Positions 13,512-24,937 of a DNA stretch of 64,000 nt are shown here, in pieces. Origin of the DNA: Cephalopachus bancanus (Eukaryota > Chordata > Mammalia > Primates > Tarsiidae); the NCBI GenBank assembly GCA_027257055.1, contig JAPVLO010000133.1, positions 6,931,501-6,995,500 on the forward strand, given 5' to 3'. How positions within the stretch are numbered: the first letter of the stretch is position 1; each line of letters begins with the position of its first letter. Under the pieces are notes generated by a model. It made no database searches. It was not told the origin of the DNA and worked only from the letters and a program-made list of their open reading frames with translations. A program made the translations under genes and the position numbers.

Positions 13512-13806
13512 TTTTTTTTTTTTTTTTTTTGAGTTGGAGTCTCACTCTGTCGCCCAGACTGGAGTGCAGTGGCCGCTCCCGGCCACCGCAGCCTCGACCT
13601 GTTGGGCTCCGGTGATCCTTCCACCTCAGCCTTCCAAGTAGCCGGAATTACAGGCATGCGCTACCATGCCCGGCTGATTTGTTTTTGATTTATTGTAGAG
13701 ATGAGGTCTCGCTGCCCAGGCGGGTCTCGAACCCGCGGGCTCAGGCAATCCACTCACCTCAGCCTCCCAAAGGCGCGGGATTACAGGCTGAGCCACCGAG
13801 CCCGGC
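13512..13806 (-). mobile_element. Alu dimer, youngest subfamily
   Basis: Minus strand with a T-run marking its tail. It carries both subfamily marks: GGCGCGGGATTAC (GCGCCTTTGGG on the element strand) and the 5-base deletion giving GGGCAGCGAGACC. It is flanked by a perfect 14-bp duplication TATTAATATGTTTT (13498-13511 and 13807-13820). Confidence 0.96.
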
Positions 13807-13820
13807 TATTAATATGTTTT

Positions 13821-14089
13821 CAATAGAAAGAAGGTTCTTGTTTGCACCTTTCTCTCAAAAGCTCATGACCTTTCTGAAATGCTCCAAGTACCTTAGAAAC
13901 AGGGGCTCAACCACCTATAAAAAGCTGTCTGGGAAGGTTAAATACACCTATGGAAATAACGGGCTTGGAGGCTTACCCAGCCACATTCACCGATGGCAAG
14001 AAGCCAACCAGGCTGAGACCAATAGCAACAGCAGTACAGGTATCCCACAACAGGACAGGTGGGCAGAACCCTCAGGTGTGGGCTGTGGG
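13821..14089. other. Intron, nothing recognised
   Basis: The 180-codon frame that starts inside the neighbouring Alu (13679) runs through this stretch into the minisatellite. It is judged a chance frame. Confidence 0.5.
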
Positions 14090-14372
14090 CGGGACTATAA
14101 CAGGTACAAGATGGAGAAGGGATGGTCAGAGGTACAGGATGGAGGAGGGGCCATCACAGGTGCAGGGTGGAGAAAGGACCATCCCAGATGTAGGATTCAG
14201 AAGGGACCATCACAGGTATAGGAGGCAGGAGGGACTGTCACAGGTGCAAGATGAAGGAGGGACCATCACAGATGCAGGTTGTGAGAGAGACTGTCACAGG
14301 AATGATGCAGGTTGTGCAGGAACTTTCCCCGGTGGGACAGCACAAGTGCAGGCTGTAGGTCACAGGTGTGGG
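14090..14372 (+). repeat. Degenerate minisatellite, ~28-bp unit, about ten units
   Basis: Successive units read like GGGACCATCACAGGTGCAGG followed by a short purine-rich ATGGAGGAG segment. Six or seven central units are 28 bases long; the last ones drift to 32-39 bases. Because 28 is not a multiple of three, the array rotates through all frames without stops, which explains the long overlapping plus-strand frames here. Confidence 0.85.
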
Positions 14373-14848
14373 CTGCAGGCAGGCAGACTTGGCCACAGAA
14401 AGCAAGGTCCCACTCAAGCTGCCTGAGCTACCATGAAGGCAGGTCACGAAACACAAAGCAGAACAAAAATTCCTACCCCACAGCAGGCCTGGTGCACCTG
14501 AGGATCCCCCACTCAACCAGGAATGGCCCCAGCCCAAATAAGGACTGACTCAAGAAGCAGGACCAGCGAGGGGATCCTTGCAGACTCTGGACATCAGTCA
14601 TGCAGCTATCACAACGTCAGAACAACACACTGCAGGTGAAGTCATCCCAGGTCCTATCGCTGCCTCAAATAAGCACCGACGTTTAAAACCAAAAGAACCA
14701 TAAGCTGGCAACAAAGAGAAAGTGCTGAGGACAAATAAACCATTTCCATGAGAAAATCAGACAGTCAAGGAACTGAAGGAATCAACAAAAGTCAAGTTCA
14801 GGTACTTCGGTAGACTCGCAATTGGAGCACAAAGTAAGTCCTATCAAG
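14373..14848. other. Intron, nothing recognised
   Basis: Moderate GC. No element assigned. Confidence 0.5.
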
Positions 14849-14859
14849 AGAAACATGAG

Positions 14860-15142
14860 GCCAGGTGTGGTGACTCATGCCTATAATCCCAGCACTTTGG
14901 GAGGCCAAGGTGAGAGGATTGCCTGAGCCCACGGGTTTGAGACCAGCCTGGGCAACTTGGCAAGACGTCATCTCTACAATAAATCAAGAAAAATTAGCTG
15001 GGCATGATGGTGCATGCCTGTAGTTCCGGCTATGTACAAGACTGAGGAGGAAGGATCGCCTGAGCCCAGGAGGTCAAGGTGTGCCACTGCACTCCAGCCT
15101 GGATGACAGAGTGAGACTCCAACTGAAAAAAAAAGAAAGAAA
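14860..15142 (+). mobile_element. Alu dimer with right-arm deletion
   Basis: Full left arm and lineage linker. In the right arm, GGTCAAGGT joins directly to GTGCCACTGC, removing the usual segment between. Flanks AGAAACATGA (14849-14858) and AGAAACACGA (15143-15152) form a 10-bp duplication with one mismatch. Confidence 0.93.
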
Positions 15143-15152
15143 AGAAACACGA

Positions 15153-15772
15153 ATGCTAATTTGGGACAATTTTGAACAAAAAGATTCTGAGTCTTCACAG
15201 GTGTGCAGGAGGAACACATCACACGAGTCACATTTTCTCTTGAGCAAAGGGAATCAGATGCATGACTAAAAGTAAGCATAAGGCTTCAGACAAAAAATGA
15301 CAGGGCTCAATAATCCTTTTCTCGAGGATATGCTCTTCAGGAAAAAAAAAACTAATCCAGAGGAAAATCTGGGACACACGAATAAGGAGTGGGGGGAAAG
15401 GAAAAATAGACACATAAGTGAAAGTAAACAACTGCTATATTAGCAACAGTAATCACTGTCTGATTCAGCAAGTTTAAAAAAAACCTAAATGTGGACAGTT
15501 TTGTAAACATAGGAAGAGGAGTAGTACAAATTACTTGTATGGTTCAAGAGGAGAGTAAAAACACTGAATAACTGTAGACTCTGTTAAGACATGCATATAT
15601 AATATATATAAAGACATATGCATATACACATATATATATTTCTAACCAGTTTTAAAAAATTATTTTATAAACTCCACACTAGGAAAGGGGATCAAACAAA
15701 TGAGAAGGAAAAACTCAAAACTTTATCCCCGAAAAATGAAGATAAATAATAATAATTTTGAAAAAAATTTAA
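15153..15772. other. Intron with an AT microsatellite
   Basis: Contains a TA-rich patch at about 15595-15642 (ATATATAATATATATAAAG and relatives). Otherwise unassigned. Confidence 0.55.
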
Positions 15773-15896
15773 GGGCTGAGCATAGTGACTCACACCTGTA
15801 ATCCACTTTGAGAGGCTAAGGCAGGAGGGTGCCTTGAGGCCAAGAGCTTGATGCCACCCTAGGCAACATAGCAAGACCGGTTTTTTAGAAACAAAA
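15773..15896 (+). mobile_element. Free left Alu monomer (FLAM-like)
   Basis: Single left-arm unit: GGGCTGAGCATAGTGACTC at the start, CTAGGCAACATAGCAAGACC near the end, then an A-rich tail. No right arm follows. Confidence 0.8.
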
Positions 15897-16599
15897 GAAA
15901 AACACAAGAAGAAAAAAGAGCAAAAGAAGGAATGCATATGAAAATGCTAAAAATAATCACAAATATATTAGTAATCATAATAAATGTAAATGAACAAAAT
16001 CTTCTATTAAAAAATGGCTTTTTAAGAAATTCATTGACATGCTGTTCATAAGAAATGTCTAGAACATAAGAACACAAAAAGGTTGCAAATAAAAAGTTTA
16101 GAAGAGATATACTAGTTCTTCAAGGAAAGCTGACATAGTATATTTGAATCAGACCTACAGACTATCCAAGGAAATAAGGAAATGACATATATGTGCATTA
16201 GGAAAGAATGACGTTAACAGTATAAAAGAAGACACCACTCTAAACTTATATATACTTAGCAAATAGTTACAAAATGTATTCATAAAAATTGTAAGTGGGA
16301 GATTAATACATTCTCTCACTACTAATATAAACAGCTACAAAACTCTTAGCAAAAACACAAAATTCGAACATAAGTGACAAGCTTGCATCAACGTAGACAT
16401 AGAAGATTTAGGGTCTACTGGAGAGCACTCCTTTCAAACACAGGCAACAGTCACAAACACTGGCCATGAACAAAGTCTTAAGAGAGACTCAACTTCAAAA
16501 TATCAACTCCAAGTAGACCATATTCTCTGTTCATAGCACAAGTTAAGTTCAAAAACCACCATGAAAAAATAAATGGGGGAAAAAAGAATTAAGAAAATT
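15897..16599 (+). mobile_element. Probable continuation of decayed L1 ORF2
   Basis: A-rich on the plus strand with weak L1-like phrasing (for example TTCAAAATATCAACTCCAAG). It leads into the clearer L1 ORF2 segment. Assignment is tentative. Confidence 0.35.
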
Positions 16600-17058
16600 G
16601 AAAATATATTTTAAACAATTCATGGTTAAAGTGGGAGAGACAATGGAAGTCAGAAATCCTTAAAAATGAATAATGATAAACATAAAATGCGTGAGATACA
16701 GCTGAAGCAGTATAATTGAATCTTAAAATCTTGAATTAGGAGAAAGGCTGAAAATCAGTGAGCTGAGCACCAAAATTTAAAAAGGAACAATAAAGGAAAA
16801 TGGAAGAAAAAATAAAGAGCAGAAATTAAAACAGAGACAGAGTTGGTCCTATGAAAAAACTAACAATGGCATATCTCTGGAAAGAGAATACATAAGTAAA
16901 TAAGCAAGCTTAACAATATTAGGAACTACAGGTGCAGTGGAAATGTAAAAGCGAGTATCATAAACGACTGTGTGTCAGTCATTTTAAAAACTCAGACAAA
17001 ATGGACAGAAAACATAACTAACCAAAATTGACTCAAAAAATGGTTTTAAACTCAAGAG

Positions 17059-17368
17059 ACCAGTCAGGCACAGTGGTTCAAGCATGTAATCCCAGCACTT
17101 TGGGAGACCAAGGTGAGCGGATTGCCTAAACCAAAGGGTTTGAGAACAGGAACAGCCTGGGCAATTTGGCGAGACCTCATCTCTACAACGAATCAAAAAA
17201 TTAGCTGGGTGTGGTAGCACACGCCTGCAGTTCCTACGACTTGGAAGCTGAGGCAGAAGGCTCACCTGAGCCCAGTGGGTCAACGCTGGGGTGGCCATGA
17301 GCATGCCACTGCACTCTAGCCTGAGTGACAGAGTGAGACTTCAACTCAAAAATTAAAAAAAAAAAATT
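17059..17368 (+). mobile_element. Alu dimer inserted in the L1
   Basis: Full dimer with lineage linker (ACAACGAATCAAAAAATTAG). Flanks TTTAAACTCAAGAG (17045-17058) and TTTAAACCCAAGAG (17369-17382) form a 14-bp duplication with one mismatch. Confidence 0.95.
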
Positions 17369-18021
17369 TTTAAACCCAAGAGTGCTATAATCATCAAAGA
17401 AATTGAATGAAAAATGTAAAACTCATGAAACAAAAAATGCCTAAATGGTCCTACAGGAAACTGAATGAAGCACTCAAGGAACGAATCAGTCCAGTAACAC
17501 ACAAACTCAAAAAAACACAAGAAGAAGGGGCCTCCTCAGGCTGCCTGTGAGGCTGGCAGGCACCCTCGGATCAAAGCTAGCAGGGACAGGAGAATCAAGG
17601 AAAATCATGGGCCTCCCTCACTCACACCCAAGGACGCAAAGGTCCTGGAGAAAACATTAGCAAACACAATCACCCAGGGAATAAAAGCATAACATACAGC
17701 ACAGTCAGATTTACCCTACGAATTCAAGTCATTTAGCATCAAGTCACCTAGCAATATCTCATTAAAGGAGAACTCTTACATGATGATCTATATAGATGCA
17801 TTACAAAAGATCAATGAAATTCAACAGCCACACACAATTTTTTTAAATAGTAAAAAAAAAAATGGCAATGAGAACTTTCTTAGCCTGATAAATATCTACC
17901 AAAAATTACACCAAATGCCATATATTAAGGTGTTAAAATTATTTCCATTAAAATCAGAAACAAGACAAAAATGTCCACAACCCACATCTTTGCTCAACAT
18001 TTTAAGAAAGGTCCATAATAG

Positions 18022-18326
18022 GCCGGGCTCAGTGGCTCAGCCTGTAATCCCACACTTTGGGAGGTCAAGGTGAGTGAACTGCCTGAGTCCACGCGTTGAG
18101 ACGTGCCTAGGCAAACTGGCGGTACCTCATCTCTACAATAAATCAAAAAAATTAGCCGAGCGTGGTAGTGCATGCCTGTAGTTCCAGTTACTTGGAAGGC
18201 TGAGGCAGAAGGATTGCTAAAATCCAGCAGGTAGAGGCTGCGGTGGCCGGGAGCGTGCCACTGCACTCCAGTCTGGGCGACAGAGTGAGACTCCAACTCA
18301 AAAAAAAAAAAAAAAAGAAAGAAAGA
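18022..18326 (+). mobile_element. Alu dimer inserted in the L1
   Basis: Begins GCCGGGCTCAGTGGCTCAG. It ends with an A tail containing GAAA repeats. An 18-bp duplication flanks it: AAGAAAGGTCCATAATAG (18004-18021) and AAGAAAGGTCTATAATAG (18327-18344), one mismatch. The right arm has GAGCGTGCCACTGC instead of GAGCGGCCACTGC. Confidence 0.96.
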
Positions 18327-18960
18327 AAGAAAGGTCTATAATAGAACCCCTTCCCCCCAAAAAAAAGAAAAGACAAAAGTATAGGCTTTTTCTTTTCTAA
18401 AGAAGGAATAAACTACCGTTATCAGAATATTATACAATGACCTATATAGACAATCCAAAATAATCTGCAGATAATTTTTTAAAATTAATAATAATTCAAA
18501 AGGTCTAAGAAAGCTTATGATTTAAGAACAATATTAAAAATAATTTTTCTTTCAATTCATGAGCCTAAAAAAGACATCATCACAATAGCAACAAAAAATT
18601 TTCATACAAAAGTTATAAAATAACTTGTATAATATATAATAAATATATTAAAGAAAACTCACAGAGATGGAAGGGTATTACCATAGCCAGGGACTGCAAA
18701 ATTCATTATTACAAAAATTCTCTCAAACTTAAACTATAGAATCAATGAAATTCCAATCAAACTGGAAAAAAAAAAAAAAAAGGGGCCTTTTGAGCAATTC
18801 CACAGGCTGAATCGAAATTATCTAGGACTAAGGGCTGAGGAGAGCTAAGCGGGAGAACAAGACAGGGAAGCCTGCACTAAATGGTGCCCAAACTCACAAC
18901 CCTATGGTTCATGACCAACACAGAAATAAGACACATCATCACAGCAGAACAGTGACTTGG

Positions 18961-19308
18961 AAGCAGAGTTCTGCTCACATGGAAACACGCCCAAGACAAG
19001 GCTGGCCCCGGCAACTGGCCTGTGAGGCAGCCCAGCTTGAAGGCCACCAAACAACATACAAGGACTCTCCTTCAGCCCATCTGGAGAAAAGTTTCTGAGA
19101 AGAAAATATATATATATATATATATAAATTATAAAAGATAAGTAAACAGAGGCAAAACAGTAGAGTCAAGAGACAGCTACTTCCCACAGAAATGTAATTT
19201 ATTCTCCATTGTACAATGGATACAATTCGCCTTGAAAAAAATGTTTGGAGAGCCTCAACAATTTTTAGGTAAAAGGTTCTTGACATCAAAAAGTTTGAGA
19301 ATGGCTGC
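18961..19308. other. Intron with a short TA microsatellite
   Basis: A (TA)n run lies at about 19106-19126. Otherwise nothing recognised. Confidence 0.5.
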
Positions 19309-19411
19309 GAAGAAGGGAGGGAGAGAGAAGACGAGAAGGAGAGAGGGGTGAGAGGGGAGGAGAGGAAGAGGGAGAGAAAAAAGGAAAAAGGAAAGGAAAG
19401 GAAAAGAAAGG
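19309..19411 (+). repeat. Purine-only tract (GA-rich)
   Basis: About 100 bases are nearly all G or A on the plus strand (GGGAGG, GAGAGA and GGAAAGGAAA motifs). Long complementary-strand frames rich in Ser/Leu/Pro/Phe here are a by-product of the tract. Confidence 0.85.
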
Positions 19412-21690
19412 CACCCCTGGAAGGAAAGGCCTTCTGCCGGGGTGAGGCCAGCCCCTTCTGAAGCACAATCCACCTGAGCCACAGCCCTCACAGCCTGGTG
19501 GCTAGCCTTCGTGGAGAGGAGCAGACCATCCAACACCTCACCTGAGATGCCCCTGCCTGATGGACACCTCCACCTCCTGCCCCCAGCCCAGGTGAGACTC
19601 CTGCCCTACCAGGAAGCTTCCCACAGCTGTGTACCCACCCCTACACCCCCCACTCCCCCCCACCCGTTAAGGCACTGTCACAACAGAGGCCCCGGCACCT
19701 GGAAAACTTCCTGCCACTATCTGAGCCACTCACTAGCCTAATGGAGCCCATAAGTCTCTAAAACAAGAAGGAACAGCCTTTACTCTCTGTGAGTCCCATT
19801 CTTGCCACCAATTTTGAGGCCCCTCCATGTCCTCTTTGGACTGGCCTAAGGTCCCTGCTCATGCCTTCAAACACACTCACACCCAGCAAAACACGGGTCT
19901 CAGCCTTCTCAATGCAGCCACCGAGCCCAACAGTCCTCATGAAATTCACCTCTCATGCTCCTCTTCCTTCTCCATGTGTGGCTGGGGGGATGGTGGAAGT
20001 TTGCAGGTGTGAAACCAGAAGGCCTAAGGGTTGGGGAGAAGCAGCCACTGAAACTCCCTATGGTGCGTGTGGCCCTGAGTGCACCCTAACCAGTGATGCC
20101 TGACAGGACAATCTCCCCAAGTCGCCCACTTCAGCCTGTTAAAACTGGAGAAAGAGGGATGTCTTTGTAACACACCCCTCAGATTCCAAAAATACCTCTT
20201 CCCATTCCCCCTCAGTACTTAACCAGTTTCTCTTGGAAATTGCCAGTGTATCTTATTTGTGCTTAAAAGAAATGAAGGTGACACGTGAGGCTATGCCAGG
20301 CAGGAACGTCGAGGCAGAGTTTTCTGAAAAACAGGAGACTGTTGGTTTCCCCCAGAGCCATCCACACCTGTGACTCACAGTGAGTCACAACAAGTCCCTC
20401 GCCTCCTCTCTCTCGGGAAATATGTTCCGCAGAGTTTGCTGCTGAAGCCTTGAAAAGTCCTGAAGGACCATGGAGCCCAGAGCTTCAAGCAGGCCCCAAG
20501 TGCCAGGAGTGTGGCAGAATACAGGGAGGTTACAGGATGCAAAAGATGGACTTTATCTATTTAAAAAGTACACGGGGAATGACCACATCCTGGGAAAGAG
20601 AAGGAAAAGCCAGCTTCCTCCAGCTTCCCATCCCTCAGTGAGAGGCTCTTGCAGGCCAGCCCGGGAACTCAGTCATCAGCCTCTCAGAAAATGTGCCCAG
20701 GGACACACAGCCCTGCCCCCTTGCAAACCGCCCTGAGGCATGTAACCCTGGTGGCTTAGAGGACACCGAACAGAAGACCCCAGCTAAAAATGGCAGTGAC
20801 TATGGGGGACACGGGGAGGGAGGGCAAATTTAGGAACAAAACCACCCTGTTCTGGTAATAAAGGACCCAGCGGCTAGCATCTGTCAGATCAGCCTGTTGT
20901 GCACGGCTGGCATGCTCCCTGCTCCTGTCCCACCACTGCTTGGAGGAAGTGATAGGTTTCTAATTCATCGTGATCCTCATATTCCAAATTGACACCTGGT
21001 TCCCTGATGACTTATCATCATACACACCCATACCTCCCTGCTAAGCCCCACTGAGCATGAAAGGCTCTTAGGAAAGAAGCCACAGCAGGGTAGCTGGTGG
21101 CACAGGAAGGGACGACAAGACCCCATTGGGAGACCCGATGGGCCATACACATGGCCAGCACAGCTGGATGGGCCATCGCTTCAGTCACACTACCAGACCC
21201 CACACTTCATCCAGACCCCACCCAGAAGGACCTGACTCCCACCTCGGTGTCCACCCCACTAGGGACTGCACTTTACAAACAAAATCTTCTCTTATTTTGA
21301 GCTGCACATGATAGGAACACATAGATTTCCCCTATTGTTTAGCCTTCTCGGTTATTTTTTTCTTGAAACTTATTACAAATTACAAGTCACTATTACATGC
21401 ACTCAAAATATTAAAGGCAGTAAAACAATAAATCAGCAGAAATCTGCCTTCTCAAAAGATATGCTGAGACTCTTCTAAAATGAAAGTGTCACCTGTACCA
21501 AAGCAAAGGTTCTGGAAGCTTCCTTTCCACCCGAGCGCTGGCACCTTGTGACCTACTGGGAACACAGCTCCTCTCCCCAGAGAAAACACTGCTGCTTCCA
21601 GAATCTGAGCCCACTTTCCATATCTGGAGAATCTCTGACCTCATGAGGTAGAGCCCATGCCCACTGCTGAAGCAGAACATGCCAGACACT
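19412..21690. other. Intron, GC-richer, nothing firm recognised
   Basis: Less AT-rich than its surroundings. Contains a C-rich run at about 19642-19665. Several frames of 60-104 codons on both strands lack recognisable domains, and no splice-bounded exon could be argued for. Confidence 0.5.
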
Positions 21691-21832
21691 GGCTGGGCAT
21701 GGGAGCTCATGCCTGTCATCCCAGCACTTGGGGAGGCTGAGGCAGGAGAACTGCTTGAGCCCAAGAGTTTGAGACCACCCTGGCAACATAGCAAGGTCCT
21801 GTCTCTAATTTTTTAATTGAAAAAAAATTTAA
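21691..21832 (+). mobile_element. Free left Alu monomer (FLAM-like)
   Basis: One left-arm unit from GGCTGGGCATGGGAGCTCA to GGTCCTGTCTCTAATTTTT. There is no right arm, and an A/T-rich tail follows. Confidence 0.82.
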
Positions 21833-21879
21833 AGGCAGATACTGCTCTGCCCAGTCTTCTTCACAGCTAAGACTTAGGC

Positions 21880-22146
21880 ACATATTTTGATATCTATTTC
21901 TCTTTGTAGGAAACAGGGGGAAAAAAATTCCTCCAATTTCTTCAAGTAATGGCACCTATGCAAATTGGAGATGCCAAAACATAAAATGCCAAGAATACCG
22001 ATGTGTTCCACATTTTTGTCATCTGTATATTAGATTTCCTTTCATCTGTTTATTGGTGTTTTATCTAAGTACATAAACTTACCTTCAACACAATGAGTTT
22101 TCAAGTTTTTCTAATCAAAATTTAAAATCTACAGGCTCATTTTCAG
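21880..22146 (+). repeat. Direct repeat, copy 1 (about 240-265 bp)
   Basis: Shares long stretches with 23315-23560 in the same orientation: TTCTTCAAGTAAT, AATACCGATGT, CCACATTTTTGTCATCT, TATTAGATTT and GTTTTATCTAAG. Copies differ by substitutions and small indels. The family is unrecognised. Confidence 0.85.
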
Positions 22147-22722
22147 CCAACTAAGTCAACAGCTGACAGATTTCTGCAACAGTAGTTACTAGGAAGAGGC
22201 TGAGGTCACTCTGGCAAGGGCGGCGGCTACTGCATGCCATGTCCAACGGCAGCAGTCCTGGAGACACACTCGGGGTTGAGCACCAGCGGCCAGGTGCTGC
22301 AAGCCAGTGTCTGCATCTAGAGGTGGGAGGACATGTCTTCACAGACCAGCCGATTATCCTGGCTCCATGGCTGCAAGCACAGATCTCTCAGCTATGCCTG
22401 TGGTTGTGACAGTGTAAAGTAACAACCTCTACTCAAAAGGAATAACCAGTTCCAGGACTGTGCCAGGTCCTCAAAGCAAATATTTAAAAATTAAAAAGAA
22501 TGTCTGACCACCAGACTCTCAATATTTATTAATAACAACAGTAAAAGACAACAAATAATGGAACACAGAATGTATAATGAAGTGATGCAAAGAATATAAC
22601 CACAGTTCTCAGAGGCAGGACAGATCAGATCAATGCAGCTATTAAAGAATGAACCACTTATTTATCTCAGGGTGGCAATTGTTCAAATAGCAAACAGACA
22701 TCTTCCCCTTTCCCTGATTTTG
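22147..22722. other. Spacer between direct and inverted repeats
   Basis: Includes a GC-richer patch at 22200-22350 with several CpGs (GGGCGGCGGCTACTG). No gene recognised. Confidence 0.4.
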
Positions 22723-22833
22723 CATAGACAATCACAATACAGCAACTAAGATAATGTTAAAATGTTGTTAAAACAGTGAAGCGGCATCTTCAGAACACAG
22801 AAGTCAACTTAAATTATGGCATCAGTCAAATGG
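22723..22833 (+). repeat. Inverted repeat, left arm (111 bp)
   Basis: Base-for-base reverse complement of 23891-24001 over all 111 positions when compared by eye (for example AACAGTGAAGCGGCATCTTC here, GAAGATGCCGCTTCACTGTT there). Identity stops abruptly on both sides. Confidence 0.95.
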
Positions 22834-23314
22834 GCCACCGTATTCCATGAGGCCAGATAACATACACCTGAAGCACGAGGTGCACAGCCTGAGTCCTACA
22901 GGAAGAGTAGGTAGATACTTTTACATGTTTTCTGACTGGTGAAAAAGAATGAAACAAGCAAGTGAGCATTAATGAATTTACTGTAAATTAAATGGAAGAA
23001 ATGAGACCATCCAGACTCACGGACTGAAAAAAGTAGAATAAAATAAATTTGGCCACTGTGTTACATCCTTAAACCATGCTGAACGTTGTTAGAACTAATG
23101 GTGATGGGCAACGCCAACTACAAGGTTTTCCCCTCCCTGCTGGCAGCAACTCACTCTACATACTGTCTCCATCAGAGCAGGGCCTGCCAACTTGCACTCC
23201 TGCTCTATGGACGTCCACATCACACTTAGAAAGGCAGGTCCTGATGACACACCCCTCCCCATGCTCCCAGGCATGGCATCTGCAAACCAAGCCAGGCAGA
23301 GAAAACGTCCGGTC
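22834..23314. other. Inverted-repeat loop, unassigned part
   Basis: Intron sequence inside the inverted repeat. The 133-codon frame starting at 23076 runs into the direct repeat and has no recognisable domain. Confidence 0.4.
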
Positions 23315-23560
23315 CACATGTCTTGACATCTATTTCTCTTTATACAGAATGGGGGAAACTTCTTCAAGTAATAGCACCTATGAAAATCAGAGATGTCAAA
23401 ATATGAAATGCCAAAAATACCGATGTACTCCACATTTTTGTCATCTATATATTAGATTTTCTTTCACCAGTTCATAGTGTTTTATCTAAGCACTTAAACT
23501 TACCTTTACAATGAATTTTCAAATTTTTCTGATCATTTTAAAATCTACAGACTCATTCTC
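23315..23560 (+). repeat. Direct repeat, copy 2
   Basis: Partner of 21880-22146, lying 1.44 kb downstream inside the loop of the 111-bp inverted repeat. Much more diverged from its partner than the inverted-repeat arms are from each other. Confidence 0.85.
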
Positions 23561-23890
23561 ATGCTAATTTTAGCTGTATAAGAATCACTTACATTCTTAT
23601 CATCACACTAGCTTTCTGAAGACTAAACAGTCTCAGAATGAATACTGTGTGAGCCACTGATCTAGTAAAATAAATTAATATTCAGGCAATCTAATAAAAT
23701 CCAAAAAATAAATTATGTGCATAAGTACACCAGCAAATCTCTTTGTTCACAAGTTCTTTTCTTTCTATTTACAGTGCCCTGTATATGCCAAATAGTCAGA
23801 TTACTAAAAGAATTTAAAAGATTCAAACTATTTTAGTAAAACAAATTCATATCTTCACTAGTTCTTTTTATCCAACATGTTTCCGAATTT

Positions 23891-24001
23891 CCATTTGACT
23901 GATGCCATAATTTAAGTTGACTTCTGTGTTCTGAAGATGCCGCTTCACTGTTTTAACAACATTTTAACATTATCTTAGTTGCTGTATTGTGATTGTCTAT
24001 G
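23891..24001 (-). repeat. Inverted repeat, right arm (111 bp)
   Basis: Perfect reverse complement of 22723-22833. The arms are separated by 1,057 bases. Confidence 0.95.
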
Positions 24002-24530
24002 TAAATGTAAAAACAATTTACCATATTTATGAACAAACATATGTTCATAAATATTTTAGCCTATTTCAACGGATAGAACATGATTGTTCTCTGTGACTAA
24101 GCAGCAAGAGGACATGTGCGAACTGGGTGTAGATATACAGGGATCAAACCGGCAGTTGGGTGCCAATCTCATAAAACCAAGTGAAGCCCTGGCAACTTTT
24201 CAGTGAATGGGGACAAGTACAACGAATCAAGTTAAATCACTTAAATATGTGCCTTGGAAAACGTCCCTCCACCTGCATAGGACCTTTAACCAAGCTTTCA
24301 GACTTAAGTTTCCAGATGACCCCAGCTGGGCTCACTCGGCCCTAACAAGTCCTGCCTTGTATATGTCATAAAAATAAGGTTCAAGATCTTCATTAAGGAG
24401 GTACAGTCATCCTATTTTGAAAGACGAGAAAAGCACAAGGTTAGTAAGTTACATGAGACTATTCAAACCTGACAGAGTCAAGGGACCAACATAAATGCTT
24501 CCACTATCCTACCTTTTGATATTTTTATGT
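24002..24530. other. Intron, nothing recognised
   Basis: No element assigned. Confidence 0.5.
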
Positions 24531-24549
24531 AAGAAAATATATGTATGGG

Positions 24550-24838
24550 GCCGGGCTCGGTGGCTCAGCCTGTAATCCCAGCACTTTGGGAGGCCGAGGT
24601 GAGTGGATTGCCTGAGCCCGCGGGTTCGAGACCCACCTGGGCAACTTGGCGAGACCTCATCTCTATAATAAATAAAAAATTAGCCGAGCGTGGTAGCGCG
24701 TGCCTGTAGTTCCAGCTACTTGGAAGGCTGAGGCAGAAGGATCTCCGGAGCCCAGCAGGTCGAGGCTGCAGCAGCCAGGGGTGGCCACTGCACTCCAGTC
24801 TGGGTGACAGAATGAAACACAAACTCAAAGAAAAAAAA
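24550..24838 (+). mobile_element. Alu dimer, young lineage
   Basis: Begins GCCGGGCTCGGTGGCTCAG, with a tRNA-like B box GGTTCGAGACC. Perfect 16-bp duplication AAGAAAATATATGTAT (24531-24546 and 24839-24854). Confidence 0.96.
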
Positions 24839-24937
24839 AAGAAAATATATGTATTAATATAGCCTTTACACAAATACACATATAGATGTAGGAAGAGGAA
24901 CCTTCCTTATGAATGGAATTTACTTGTGAAAAATTAG

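Larger units (their letters stand above)
16600..18960 (+). mobile_element. Decayed L1M ORF2, interrupted by two Alus
   Basis: The plus strand follows the L1 ORF2 order. GATACAGCTGAAGCAGTA leads to GAGACAGAGTTGGTCCTATG; after the first Alu, GAGAAAACATTAGCAAACA and TAAAATCAGAAACAAGACAA (degraded reverse-transcriptase motif region). After the second Alu come TACACAATAGCA-like phrasing (CATCACAATAGCAACAAAAA) and AATCAATGAAATTCCAATC. Stops and frameshifts abound, so no functional reverse transcriptase remains. Confidence 0.8.

Noticed and set aside
13679..14426. Overlapping plus-strand frames of 180 and 158 codons as candidate genes
   Set aside because: One starts inside an Alu and both run through a 28-bp minisatellite that lacks stops by composition. 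No domain is recognisable.
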